Below, in pieces: positions 24,736 through 36,297 of a stretch of DNA of 64,000 nucleotides. How positions within the stretch are numbered: position 1 is the stretch's first letter; each line of letters begins with the position of its first letter. A program made the position numbers and the translations under genes. The stretch is from Morinoia aosen (lineage: Eukaryota > Arthropoda > Malacostraca > Amphipoda > Talitridae): assembly GCA_030386875.1 (NCBI GenBank), contig CM059564.1, positions 42,924,075 through 42,988,074 of the forward strand, given 5' to 3'. Below the pieces are notes generated by a model. The model saw only the letters and a list, made by a program, of their open reading frames with translations. It was not told where the DNA came from and searched no databases.

Positions 24736-24890
24736 ACGATCACGTGTCCAGGCAAGAACTGTGTGCACGTTTACGCATCCAGGCGAGAAGTGTGTGTACG
24801 ATCACGCATCCAGGCAAGAAGTGTATACGATTGCTTATCCAGACGAGAAATGAATACGATCACGTGTCCAGGCGAGAAGTATCCAAGGGG
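24736..24890. repeat. 29-31 bp tandem array, five copies
   Basis: The unit tacgatcacgtgtccaggc followed by (a/g)agaagtgtg recurs at about 24738, 24770, 24801, 24830 and 24859. It appears to be a younger expansion of the degenerate array on its left, sharing tacgatcacgt. Confidence 0.85.
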
Positions 24891-25239
24891 ATGTATCCAA
24901 GAACCCAGTCGCGTGACGTCAGAGGCACAACAAAAAATCACCCTCAGCTACACCGCGTGCTGACTTTGTTACTGGGCGCGCAGAGCGAATTTCAAGTTGT
25001 AGTCTTAACGCTTTGGGGTGCTTCGCTTTTTTTCAATAGTTACCATTTCTGGATTTTAGGGTCAACACGAGGCTCCGCGTATACTGTTTTTTGTAAAAAA
25101 AAAACCTTACGTAAAGTTCAACTCACGCGGACCAGTTACCTACCACACGACGCGTTCAATACAACATTGAAATAACAACATTGTCCAGAACAATATCGAA
25201 AGACATTCAGAAATAACAACATTGACCTATGTACCATTG
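24891..25239. other. no gene recognised
   Basis: Mixed sequence. A frame open from 24687 through the array to 25175 owes its length to the repeat. Two aacaacattg copies lie near 25165 and 25215. Confidence 0.45.
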
Positions 25240-25500
25240 AAAGGAAAGATATCCTGGGGTACACCCTGCATCAGAACGGTCACACAGACAAGAGGAACAC
25301 CGCGCTCACGCCCGGGAAAGCCAGCCCTCGGCGACTGGATGCCAGGGTGTGGTTGCCGCTGCTCTTATAGCGACCTCGAGCGCAGCTCGCCCGGCCACGC
25401 CTCCCAGCTCCTCCTGTATGCTGCCCTCGCGTCCGCTGGCTCCGGGTCCGGTGTAACCGGGCTGCTGTTGCTGCTCTGGGTCTGCTGGGCTCGGTCAGTG
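25240..25500. other. GC-rich island
   Basis: A sharply bounded GC- and CpG-rich stretch in otherwise AT-rich DNA. The plus frame 25222-25542 is open through it and would end in a Leu-rich hydrophobic segment, but openness is expected at this composition. It abuts the 37-bp array. Promoter-like CpG island and fragment of a GC-rich mobile element are both possible; I see no motif that decides. Confidence 0.45.
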
Positions 25501-25765
25501 ATTGGGATACCAGGGTTGTTCATCTACTTGATGAATGATTGAGAAGGGTTGTTCATCTACTTGATGAATGATTGAGATACCAGGGTTCTTCATCTATTTG
25601 ATGAATGATTGAGATACAAGGGTTGTTCTTATACTTGATGAATGATTGAGATACAAGAGTTGTTCTTATACTTGTTGAATGATTGAGATACCAGGGTTCT
25701 TCATCTACTTGATGAATGATTCAGATACCAGGGTTGTTCATCTACATGCCTCAATGAATGATTGA
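25501..25765. repeat. 37-bp tandem array
   Basis: About seven copies of a 37-bp unit: gagataccagggttgttc, then atctacttgatgaatgatt. The second copy lacks a few bases (34-bp spacing). It directly follows the GC island. Confidence 0.93.
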
Positions 25766-25834
25766 AGTGGTGAATCAAACTTATTCTTCACACACCGTGA
25801 GGGTTCAAAGTTGGTTGTATTCGACTTCCAGTAG

Positions 25835-26035
25835 TTGTTAATCCGAGTGATTGAGCTCCGAGTTGTTAATCCGAGTGATTGATATCCGAGTTATTAATCC
25901 GAGTGATTGAGCTCCGAGTTGTTAATCCGAGTGATTGAGCTCCGAATTGTTAATCCGAGTGATTGAGCTCCCATGCAGTTGTTAATCCGAGGCTTTGAGC
26001 TCCGAGTTGTTAATCCGAGTGATTGAAGACTGCGT
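25835..26035. repeat. 28-bp tandem array
   Basis: About seven copies of gttgttaatccgagtgattg plus agctccga. One unit is extended (ccatgcagttg near 25972). It is unrelated in sequence to the 37-bp array 70 bp away. Confidence 0.93.
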
Positions 26036-26667
26036 TGTTCACCCAACTAGTTCTTCATCTCTATGAATCGAAATTGATCCCAAACTCATTATTTTTCGTG
26101 AAGGGTCAAAATTTACACCTATGTAGGTACTTGACTAAATGTAAGATTGAGTTAGATTACATTAAATGTTAGTTTAATCCTCCCTAACCGTAACAAAAAA
26201 AATGAATGACTTAACATCAAGGGGCTTTTCAAATTTATTCCTCAACGTATGGGATTATAATTGCCCACATTTGTATGTAATCGGTTTAAACTAGACTACA
26301 ATGGTGAATATTGAAATTTTGATCAAGATGTAAAAGAATTCATTTTGACATCACATGATTCTGATATTTAGGTACAGAAACTAAAAGGCTCCCAGAATTT
26401 CCAAACATTTATGCGAGTTGAATTAACATAAATAAGTATTTAGCCAGTGCTATTACCAGTTCATTACAATCAGCTGCCCTGCTAAAAAATAATATCAAAA
26501 ATAAGGAAACATACAGCTGTAGTTCATCTTTACGCTTTTTTTTCGCTACTCGTCTTCCGTGTAATTTGTAATACCCTCAGTGGCCACTCACCTGAGGGTC
26601 ACCTCTCGGAGCACCCTCTTGCATCTGACGCTTTCTCTTCGTGGAGTTAGGCAGCTGACATGAATTA
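26036..26667. other. no feature seen
   Basis: AT-rich unique sequence with a short balanced patch at 26560-26660. Confidence 0.5.
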
Positions 26668-26812
26668 AAAGCGAGATGAGCACGATCAATATAAATTTTA
26701 AACCAGATAAGTATTGTCAATATAAATTATAGGCGAGATAAGAATTGTCAATATAGATTATAAACGAGATAAGTATTGTCAATATAAATTATAAGCGAGA
26801 TAAGTATTGCCA
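26668..26812. repeat. 31-bp tandem array
   Basis: Four to five copies of gagataagtattgtcaatat plus aaattataaac, starting near 26673 with one degenerate unit. Confidence 0.9.
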
Positions 26813-27375
26813 AAAACTGACATTAATTACTAAAAGAAGAAATCAATGTACTAAACGATGAAAATACTTTATTTGAAGCTCAGAATAGCTTTTTTACGTT
26901 CAATTTATTTAAAAGACTCATTTCATTCAGTGTTCAATTTTAGTATGAAATTGATGGAAAATATTAAACACAATATTGTTTCAACACGACAATTAAATAT
27001 GCATCGAATGCTTAACCCCATTTTGTGGTAATGTAATGTCAGGTATTATGGATAAATATGTAAAATAAATATTGTAAATAAATATGTAGATCACTAAAAA
27101 TATCTATTCACTTTCCTATACTTAACGATTATATGTTTTTTCGAATTAATTTCTCGTCATGATATAAATGATGAAGAAATTATTGAAAAATTATCTTTTA
27201 AAAAATAAGAAGAATTTATTTTAAGCTCAGTATAATGTAAAAAATTGAAAACACAATGGATCATGTAACATTTTACCAGAAAACAATTCCCAATGGGTGA
27301 AAACACAGTTCCTTTACGCCTGTTCCATAGCCAAGCATTAGTTCATTTGAACGTGATCATTTCGCTCCGAATAAA
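26813..27375. other. no feature seen
   Basis: Very AT-rich unique sequence. Confidence 0.5.
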
Positions 27376-27493
27376 CCCAGTCTAACTTTTTCTCCACCTG
27401 CATGCATGTTGTTCGCCGCCTAAGAGATTTAATCATTTGAATCGCTTAGGCGGCAAAAAACATGCATGCAGACGGCGCAAAAGTTAGACTGGG
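27376..27493. mobile_element. MITE-like foldback element, 118 bp
   Basis: The whole 118 bp forms one gap-free inverted repeat. The outer 15 bp are perfect (cccagtctaactttt against its complement at the right end). Inner blocks ctgcatgcatgtt and gccgcctaag also pair, with a small number of scattered mismatches down to an AT-rich centre near 27434. It is non-coding. No clear target-site duplication is visible (ataaa on the left, aagtc on the right), so the superfamily is undetermined. A long structured RNA is the alternative reading. Confidence 0.75.
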
Positions 27494-28056
27494 AAGTCTT
27501 TCAGCTGACGAATTTTACCGCCGTCTCTTTAGATTTTGTTTGCTGCTATAGAATAGGATGCCTAAAGCATACACGCTCAAAAATAGCGGACCTATAGCAC
27601 TTTTCAGTGTTATACACATGTAATTTTGCTCAATAGTTAGAGGTTATCTGTCTGTCATAAACTTTAAAGTCTTGTACCGAGTCTTGTACCGAGAGATAGT
27701 GCTTAAAACACAAACAAAACTATTGCTAATCATGCAAAACTCACAATATCTTGGAAGGAATTCAGTCATTAAACCAAGTTTGGTTATTGTTTTGATTTTG
27801 GAAAAAATGAGAGCTAAATAAACTTGTGTAACTTTACTTACGTAAATTTCCTTACTACTTATCTTATGTAATTTTCCTGCAAAAGATAAAACCGGCTTCA
27901 GCCGGCTATCCTGCACCGGCTTCAGTTTGGATCAGCCTCGTGACAAGCGCAGAGAAAACGTCAGCTCTTTTTTTTTGCCTCTACAAATTGAAATTCTGCA
28001 GCTTTCACTTAACAACAAACTTTAGAACACGGCGCGCTGCCGGGCAAGGGATGAGC
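27494..28056. other. no gene recognised
   Basis: AT-rich unique sequence. accggcttcag occurs twice, at about 27890 and 27915. Confidence 0.45.
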
Positions 28057-28135
28057 TCACCAGTGCCGATAAAAATTATCAGGCAACAAAATTCCCTCCA
28101 ATATCTGTACCTTGTTGCCTGAGCGTGACTGGTGA
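28057..28135. repeat. two-part imperfect inverted repeat
   Basis: An inner perfect 10-bp stem, caggcaacaa (28080-28089) with its complement (28112-28121), has a 22-nt loop. An outer 8-bp stem, tcaccagt (28057-28064) with its complement (28128-28135), is offset by unequal spacers (15 and 6 nt). It could be a worn foldback element. Confidence 0.65.
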
Positions 28136-28156
28136 CTGCGGCGTGGCAATTGAATA

Positions 28157-28170
28157 CCAGCTCGAGCTGG
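28157..28170. repeat. perfect 14-bp palindrome
   Basis: ccagctcgagctgg, without a loop, 22 bp after the inverted repeat at 28057-28135. Confidence 0.8.
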
Positions 28171-29213
28171 AGTCTTTTAGCACGTTCCAGTAATCCTATT
28201 AATTTTAATTTATTTTTCTCTTATGTACTCTTACGTAAAACCAAGGGTTCGGAGCCTGTTTATATTCAAAATAAATAAGAGATGAGGCACCAAACGGAGG
28301 CTTTCTTCTTTCGGATGGAGAATTTTTTTAGTAAAATTTTACTTTTGGCGGATCTGAGGACGTGACTGTTTTCCAGTGTAATGTTTTTGAGGAAAAAGAT
28401 CGAACAGCGTAACAAATGACCAAACATAAACTGTTCGTATAAATTTCTACGAAATGGTCTCATTGTTCTGTTCAAAACCAGAAACCTTTCAACATAAATT
28501 TGTTTAGCTGCATATTATTACCAATATACCGAAGTATTATATACTTTTAAATATTATTGGGCCCTTCCATTTTAGCATATGTGTGAATTTTAATCCGATT
28601 GTCGATAGACTGAATGTCAATTAACTTTATTTTTACTGGCAATAGTGAAATCCTCTACATGTAAAAGTACCAATACCTCATAAAATATAACTAGCAAGAA
28701 ATGTTGAATGAAGTTTTCGCTCGATCGTTTCACCAATACCTGTTTTGTTTTAGATCGCTAAATGTAAATAAGTTTTTTACCTTCTATTGGAGCATTTACT
28801 CTTGGTTCAAAAGCATTCATGGGAGCGATGATGAATTAATACGCTTGAGAGAGCAATCCCCAATGAAGCGATAACAATTTTGCCTAAGAACAAGTTCGGA
28901 ATTAGTAAAAGTACACAAATTCAAACTCTGTTTTCTAACGAAAAATCGCCACCCTTAAATTTTACGTGCAAGCAGTGAGCGGTCTGAAAATTTTCGGAGC
29001 TCGACTTGTGCCATTCCAATAATGATTTCAATGGCCAAATTCGTCATGCCCCTCCCTCCATTTACATAAAATAAGCTCGTGAGTGTGTAGACAACCGTGA
29101 AGTGAATTGCTTAGACCAGGCACCCCTGCTGCGCCCGAAGCAGTTATCGATCATGTGTTGTGCGCAGGAGTTTACGCAACTTGCGTTTCGGTTACTCAAG
29201 ATTTGTAAAGTGG
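28171..29213. other. no feature seen
   Basis: AT-rich unique sequence. Confidence 0.5.
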
Positions 29214-29379
29214 CTGTGACCGTAGAGTTGCCTCTATTTACGATCGACATTGGTACTGTTGCGATCCTTTCGGACCAGCAGACAATCTGTTCGTGACAGT
29301 GACCGTAGAGTTGCCTTCATTTACAATCGACATTGGTACAGTTGCGATCCTTTCGGGCTAGAACGCAATCTGTTCAGTT
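29214..29379. repeat. 83-bp tandem duplication
   Basis: Two copies (29214-29296 and 29297-29379) sharing gtgaccgtagagttgcct, atcgacattggtac and gttgcgatcctttcgg. There are few substitutions, so it is fairly recent. Confidence 0.9.
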
Positions 29380-30639
29380 ACTGTTGAAGTGTTTCCAGTT
29401 GAAGTAACATCTCTAATTGACAGGGTTGTGAAGTCGACTAATGTTTTCCCATAGACGTCCAAGATAAGCTGACTTTATAGTCTTTGTGTAAGCTGGATTC
29501 AGAACTTACCAGAAAGCTGCAGAGGTGAAAGCTCGAGGGATTTCTAATATAAAGTAATCATTTTAAAACAGAATTATTATTTCTTTTAGCAAATTGACTC
29601 TCGCTGGGGCACTCCAACTGAAAATAAACACTTTCAGGATTTTAAACATTCATTGCGTTCAATTTTCAATAACTGCTTGCCTCTGGCTTTTTCAAAGCAC
29701 TTATGCCGATAGATTTTCACATCGAAGGGAAGGAGACGAATTTGCATCATTGAATCGTCTTATAGTTTATGAACGGTTAGAAATTTTTGAAAATGAATTC
29801 CTGAAACGATGAACCTTCATTATATGGAATAGTCCCCAGCAGAAAAAAACATAAAAGGCTACTGCTAACCGAGATTCATGGAAGTAAGGCGTTATTTAAC
29901 TTCTCGGAAGACTGTGGTTGCTATTTTCTAGCCGAGCCTCCTTTAAGAGATCTTTTGTGAGTCTTTTTCGTCTATTCAACGATTTTATGAACTTTTTTTC
30001 GGACGGCTAAGGCCAAGAACTTAGAGTTTGTCTGTATTCTTCACCTCAATTCCGGCTTTCCCGAGCTATTTACGACGCAAGAACGTGCTGAGATGCTTAG
30101 TTCTGCATGGGTAGGTGTGTCGATATTGAGTTAAATTCTGATATTGATACTACGTGAAACTTATGGCTGCCCATAAATAACACTAATTTCACTTGAATGA
30201 CATTCATTTATAGCAATTGTCTTATATGAAAGCAGTTCTTAAAATAACACGGCACTTTTTATCTGAAAAGCCGTTCTATTTGAGATTAAAAACATCACAT
30301 TGATTTCTTGTGTAGATACGTTCAAAATTTGTGCCTACAAAATATTATTAATCACGACCACTGTGATATTGAAGGAAATGCTATATATCATAGACGAAGC
30401 TGTTAGACGAAGTTCCGGAACCGTTCAGTGCAGTGTCAGTGATCAAATTTACAAAGCAGAAGCAATTAGATTTACAGCTCACGCGTTTTGATGTCCTGGC
30501 TTTAAAATTCTGCTACATCGTAACCAAATTAATTTTTAAATTAATGTTAAGTTTCGACTCGAAGTCAACGACAAAGAAAATGCCGTCACCACGTTACTGA
30601 GCACTTCTAAAAAATAAAGAAAATGGCATATCCAGAGTT
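29380..30639. other. no feature seen
   Basis: AT-rich unique sequence with short open frames only. Confidence 0.5.
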
Positions 30640-30995
30640 GGAATCCAAGTGCCAGTATCAGTAACTTGCAGTACTATATAGTCAATGTCAATACCAGTTA
30701 CTGCCAAGACCAGTAACTGCCTATACCGGTAACTACCGGGACCAGTAATTGTTAATACAAGTAAATTCCAGCTCCAGTGACTACCAGTACCAGCAAATTC
30801 CGATACCAGTAACTGTCAATACCAGAAACAGGAGGTACCATGCAGCCACTGTCAGTGCCAGAAACTGGAGGTACCTAGCAGTCACTATCAGTGCAAGAAA
30901 CACGAGGAATCAGTAACTTCCAGTATTAGGAACAGGAGGTACCAACAATTGCCAATACCAGTAGCTGCCGGTACCAGAAGCTGTCAGTACTAAAC
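30640..30995. repeat. degenerate accagtaact repeat, about 17-18 bp
   Basis: Some 18-20 diverged copies of a unit like ccagtaactgccaatac. A later subsection (30828-30960) has a longer period around gaaacaggaggtacc. Confidence 0.85.
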
Positions 30996-31339
30996 AACTG
31001 GTATAAAATTTAACTTCCTGTACCAACCAATCGGTATAAAAAAGTTTTCATATGGTCAATTATACGGCTGACGGCATATGCAACTTACGACGAGCCAGCT
31101 TTACGACATTCACTAGAATGAACGCAATGCCTGGCCGAAATAAGGCCGTGCTAAAATCGGTGTCGATTTCATGAATTCACAATGAGTTATGCTTGCAGCA
31201 TCACCATACACCGTGGTGTCTTCATACGTATGGCATCATAACACAGTGTGATGCACACCCAATAAACTATTTATAAATACCGTATCATACTTTCGCATGC
31301 AGGCTGCAACAAAATTTTTCTTACTTCTCATACTCCTAC
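30996..31339. other. no gene recognised
   Basis: Unique sequence with a gcatcac/gtgatgc inverted pair spanning about 31198-31254. Confidence 0.4.
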
Positions 31340-31492
31340 CACGACACACTCGTTATAAACATGCTGTACACGACACACACTTTAAAAACATGCTGCACAC
31401 GACACACTCGTTATAAACGTGCTATACACGACACACTCGTTTTAAACACGCTGTACACGACGTACGACAAACTCGTTATAAATATATTGTAG
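31340..31492. repeat. 29-bp tandem array
   Basis: Units of cgacacactcgttataaac plus atgctgtaca. The anchor cgacaca starts at 31342, 31371, 31400 and 31429, an exact 29-bp period. The last units are irregular. Confidence 0.93.
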
Positions 31493-31986
31493 TTTACCGC
31501 AAGTTAACTTAAAATAAAATCATTTTACCACCAGTCTTTCTTAGCCAATATCAGTTACTTTTTGTTAATGATGAGACGCTATCTGGGCTGGTGGGAAGTA
31601 AGGCACACCTCTTTCTGCGAGTGCAATTTTATAAATATCGGTTCTTTTTAAACTTTTGTTCGGTATAACGAATACAGTTCATTACAGTCATCCCTCTGAT
31701 TTCATTCAAACCATTAGAAGTTAAAACTTTGCCTCTGCAGAGTTTTCCATTTCAATGAAATTTTTGCTTATAACTTTATGTTCTGTTTCAAGGATGAAGA
31801 TCTCTTTAAAAGGATGGGTACTAGTCTCAGCGTGAAGTACAAAAATTAGAAAACATTTCTGCATTATAGTTCATTGGACAAAAAAACGCAGTTCAAAACT
31901 CAGTTCGCATTACAAAAATAGCCCTCTATTTCCAGTGCTGTGCTAGTTTCTTTAGTAAAATGTAAGAGGTGGCCTGCACACCTAGT
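31493..31986. other. no feature seen
   Basis: AT-rich unique sequence. Confidence 0.5.
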
Positions 31987-32075
31987 CAGAAGCACGTTTT
32001 GGTAGTTACCTGAACTTAAGAGGTAGTCTACTATAGTACCTATCAAGTTCAGGCAACTACCAAAACGTGCTTCTG
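31987..32075. repeat. long hairpin, 31-bp arms
   Basis: Arms at 31987-32017 and 32045-32075 pair at 30 of 31 positions (starts cagaagcacgttttggtagt). The 27-nt loop itself contains an aggtagt/agtacct near-palindrome, so the whole 89 bp can fold as one rod. The flanks also hold a cacct/aggtg pair, suggesting the original arms were longer. It is non-coding. It could be a foldback element or the template of a small-RNA precursor. Confidence 0.85.
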
Positions 32076-33686
32076 AGAGGTGCTAACTGGAGAAATACTA
32101 AGTAGGTTTCTAACCTTATTTCAGACACGATTTTGTGCACCTGCACCACGCACTTGCAGTAGCAGGCGAGCCCAGTACCCAAGATCAGGAAGTGGTTAAG
32201 CATCCCATAGCGAGATTGCGGTCTGAGCACAGGGCGGAATCTAGATAATCACGTGATTTCTCAGCCTCAAAAAAGAACAAGGGCAAAGCTAAGACCTTTT
32301 CGCGAGAGATCTAAGAAACCAACTTGCTTTTTTGTGTAACGTTTTGCCACAAGCTCTGAACGTCTCACGCTTCCTTCCTTTTCTTGTGTCGCTCCTGGCT
32401 TATAATGTGTCGGGTCTAATTATTCAATTACTGATATTTGACCCCTCTCCACATTTATTAATGTTGTTTTTACATCGTACAAACTTCCTTTTATGTAGAT
32501 TTGTAAATTTTTATTTACCGCTTTTTATTCTTAGGATTTATACACAAAAATGAGAGCAATTTTAGTTTTTTAATCAGAACTTACGTACTATAAAATTAAT
32601 AATTATATTTATACTAGAAAATATCGTTAAATTATTAACTATTATATTGAAATTGCTTAGGACTTTAAAAAAATCCATCTCTTCAAATTTGATTTATATT
32701 TCAAATTTCTCAAAAGTTGGTTTGTGTGATGTGTTGTACTTTCATACGTGATTAGGAGACAACAATTTCGTCACCGCGTCCTATGATTTCCCCATCCACA
32801 CAAGTCGCGTTTTTAATTTCTATATCCAAAGCTTATTTTTTTCAAATAACTCATGCAAACCAAAATATTAGGGCTTATTTATGAATCGTTTCAATATTTT
32901 CATTTTTCTTTCACCCTGAAATTGGCACTTAATATTCTGTGCTTCGAAGGACGATCACGCAGTACATCAAAGGGTACGCAAATAAGTTGAATACTAACCT
33001 TAACATTATCAAATGTCTTTTGATGTGAAAAACCATCAAATACGATCAAAAGTGGTCAATTAATGATTATTCTGATCAACGCTCATTAGATTCGTGAGTG
33101 AAAAATATGCTGGTTCACCGTTGTACGAGTCACCGAGATTGAGGCTCTACAGAATTTCAGCCTATACGATAATTTCAAATACCAATGTGAATAACAATAG
33201 GGTTGACTTAGACTTTGTTATTTAAAAGCAACTAATTTCTAAATGAATATGCATATTATTTATGAACGAAGTTACAAAACTTTGAAATTCTCATTGTCTC
33301 TAAAACCGGGATCAATTTCTATTGATAAACGAGAAACAATGTATACCGAATTCGTGAAACTACATGATATCATACAATGAATAAGAGGTTCTGTAATGAA
33401 GAAGTGTTGTTCAACGTTGAGATGTGATTATGAACCTGACCTTTAAATCTAGAATCCGATGCTCAAATCAAGATCACGCCCGTCGCTAGTGCAAGTCATG
33501 CTGATTTTCGCGGCCTTTGCCTTCCTTTCAGAGCAACGTCCGCGTGCGAGACGCACCGTTCTAAAAAGATATTTATTTTTAGCTGGCCAACTATGCCCTG
33601 ACGTGATCGAACTTAACATAAGGTAGAGTTCATTTCCATCCCAAGTAGAAATGCGCGAAAAGGAAGTGAATCGCCAAAGTCCGTGA
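32076..33686. other. no feature seen
   Basis: AT-rich unique sequence. The 73-codon frame at 32332-32553 is hydrophobic because the DNA is T-rich. Confidence 0.5.
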
Positions 33687-34069
33687 TCCTTAGACTCTAC
33701 TGGTGAATTGGCGGCGCATTTAGATCAAGAGAAGGAGGAAGTGCGGCAGCTTTCTGCATGTGTGCCCCTCCCAAACACCAGCAGGAATTTGCTATTCAAG
33801 GGACGATGTTTGCAGAGTTCCTATAGAACCCCCGAGACCTTTTAAGGTCTTAACTGTTGGCGAGTCCAGGACAGCGTCCACTAAATCGAGACCTAGTTCA
33901 AGAGCGGAGACGCAGGCCGAGAAAGCTGTCATTATTTGCTGCTAAGGTATTAAGATTGCGTCAGGAAGAGGTAAGGATCATGGAACGTGATCAACAGCTG
34001 ACCGTCGAATGGAGTTTGATTTTTTGCCTCGTGCAGGCGATGTTGACGGAACTAAAGGTGATGCAATAA
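33687..34069 (+). other. possible frameshifted coding relic (unrecognised)
   Basis: Two plus-strand frames follow each other in different phases. The first (33687-33842, 52 codons, bounded by TGA and TAA, no ATG) reads as a charged helix early on (AAHLDQEKEEVRQL). The second (33857-34069, 70 codons to a TAA) is basic and helix-forming (RDLVQERRRRPRKLSLF, then LRLRQEEVRIMERDQQL, then a Leu/Met-rich end). Together they resemble a coiled-coil tail split by a +2 phase change. The region is GC-richer than its surroundings. I cannot assign a family. Chance openness and an intervening small intron are the alternatives. Confidence 0.22.
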
Positions 34070-36149
34070 TGAACGCAAGTCTGAATCGTCTGAAACTTCT
34101 CGATTTTGAGGAAAGGAGTGCGAATTTACATTTATGTGCATCGTGTTGAATTCGATGCTGATGGGATATTTCATTTAGAATGCTATGTTAGTGGTTATGT
34201 GGTGGTCAAGATTGATTGACAGTGCTCTGTTGGTAACTTTATGTTCCCTGTGTTGAAATTATGCCCTAAACAGTGGTTTAACCGACAACCCAAGAATATA
34301 GCAACCAATCAAGAAGCCAAAAAATACACACAAGCTGTATCAACTCAATAGTGATAAAACTGATGCAATCGTTAATTACTGACTAGGTTAAGACACCGAA
34401 CAAACTTCTTCCTCATAGAAATTACGAATACATTTTTTCCAGCAAAGTCATTTGATTATGACGGCTAGCCAAACGTGCGTGTTACTTTTTTCTGTGAAGT
34501 GGTTTCTAATTGATATCTTCATGGGGCCATGTCTTCCAACAGCCAGACAGTACCAGTCTAAACCGTTGTCAAAAGTGCTCAATCACCGAGTGGATTTAAA
34601 GAATTATAAAAACTTGTCCGTCTGATGAAGTAACTGACCTCTTGTGTGGTGGCGCAGGCGCGGATTTAGGTTCATAAGCTACAATCATTTGGTTTCATGT
34701 TTAATCTCTGCTTCATTTACTATTTGTGTAAGTAATATTATATGAACCAATACTTTTCACTGTGATCAGATGCTCTATAATCTTTTATGTTAATATTTTA
34801 AAACCTAGGTAATGGCTGGGTCTGATATACTGTAGTCTATGTGAGGCAAAAAAGAGTTTGAGGTATTACACGCACAATAAAAATACCTTAAGAAAGTGAC
34901 GCATTTCTCAATTTTCAGCACCCTTTCTTTTTCTTCGTGACGTAAAACATCTACGATTGTTTGCCTTCCCTTTAAGTTATTAGTGGCTTGACATCAAATT
35001 GGAGGACGCAGTTAAAGCTGATAAGAAGCCGTAGATTTTGAAACCGTCCCTACATTTTTCGTCGGGTGGAAAAACTTTTTTAATTCGGTTTTGACTTTTT
35101 GTGAAAATTACAAATCTGCACCAACTTTATTGGATAACAGTCTTACGAAGGATAGTCGATACTTCCATCTTCGCATGCATTTTCTCAAGCCGAGGAGAGC
35201 AGCTGAGAGTGGCCACAAAGTCCAGACAGACAGTACACTTTCAAAAAATCAAGAAAAACTTTGCGGACAAGAACACGCTACAAGATACCCGAAAAATAAC
35301 GCGAATTTCTAAAGTACGCTAGATGTAGGTCATATTTTGCAAGGACTGCTGAAGGAAGGGTACAGGTAAAGAGATCAAGTTGGGAGTTACCCTGAGTCAC
35401 CTCGAGTTGATATTCTGCGCTGCGGCTGCGGAAGCGACCTTCTCATGGAGGAGAGAAGGAATGCAGTTCTACCGTAGCTTTTTCCCTGCACTTCGCTCAA
35501 TGAGAGGGCGAGTCCAGGGAAATATTTAGGAACAGCACTCCGGTCTGAGCTAGCCGACCATTGAAAGTTAAAAGGAAATTATCCCTTTACCGTCAAAGTG
35601 GACTTCAAAATCCACTTTCATGAACAGATTTAATGTTTTTATTTCTTGTAAAATTTGTGCCCTAAAGTGTTTTTAGCAATTTATTGTCGAGTGGCAGATC
35701 CTTCTTCATCCTGATATCGGTGAGTACTTGATGCTGGTGCCAGTTAAATCATAGTTGTTGTAACGGTAATATGAGGGTAAAACTTTGACGCTGAAGGGTT
35801 CAAAGAGCCTAAAACTAAGCTTGCAATTTTAGCGACCTGAGTTTATGCGAAGAGTGAATGGAAGAAACAATGAATGAAAAAGTTGGTTTTCCTCGGGGAA
35901 TTTTTTGTTCCCTGAAGTTATAAGACGAACATCGCATGCCTGGCTGTTTTTTGTGTTCTGTTGCTCATAAATATCATTCATACAATGAAGAAACATCCAT
36001 GCTGTGTTCCTCAAATTTTTTTTTCGTAAATTTCATTCCCATTGGAAGAATCAGTGTGCTTTCCTAACGAACACTCGTGAAATGCATTCCCTTGTCTAAC
36101 TGCTTATTCGTTCGTCAATATTGATGTAAGCGTTTTTTACCGAAAAATA
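34070..36149. other. no gene recognised
   Basis: AT-rich unique sequence. Two overlapping 73-codon plus frames at 35091-35322 are not recognised. Small hairpins lie at 35595-35618 (aaagtgga/tccacttt) and imperfectly at 35481-35522 (tttccctg/caggga). Confidence 0.4.
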
Positions 36150-36217
36150 TATGCATATGCATTGACTCTGAAATTAACCACTATATTTTAATCAAATAGG
36201 AAAATTAAAAAACAGAA

Positions 36218-36246
36218 CGGTTCGACCTCTAAGGTCATCTTCAGCA
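36218..36246 (-). ncRNA. hammerhead-ribozyme-like core (degenerate)
   Basis: The minus strand reads ctgaaga, then tgacc-ttaga-ggtc, then gaac. This matches the hammerhead pattern CUGANGA, stem II, GAAA, except that the last A of GAAA is C and one U is extra before stem II. The position about 50 bp after the GIY-YIG stop fits the motif of Penelope-like elements. Stems I and III and the cleavage site are not evident, so activity is unlikely. Confidence 0.45.
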
Positions 36247-36297
36247 TCTGAAAATAATTATAATTATAAAGTCAATTTGCAAACCATTTGAAAATTA

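Noticed and set aside
32332..32553. Membrane protein of 73 codons
   Set aside because: Hydrophobicity follows from the T-rich plus strand; no supporting start context or homology.
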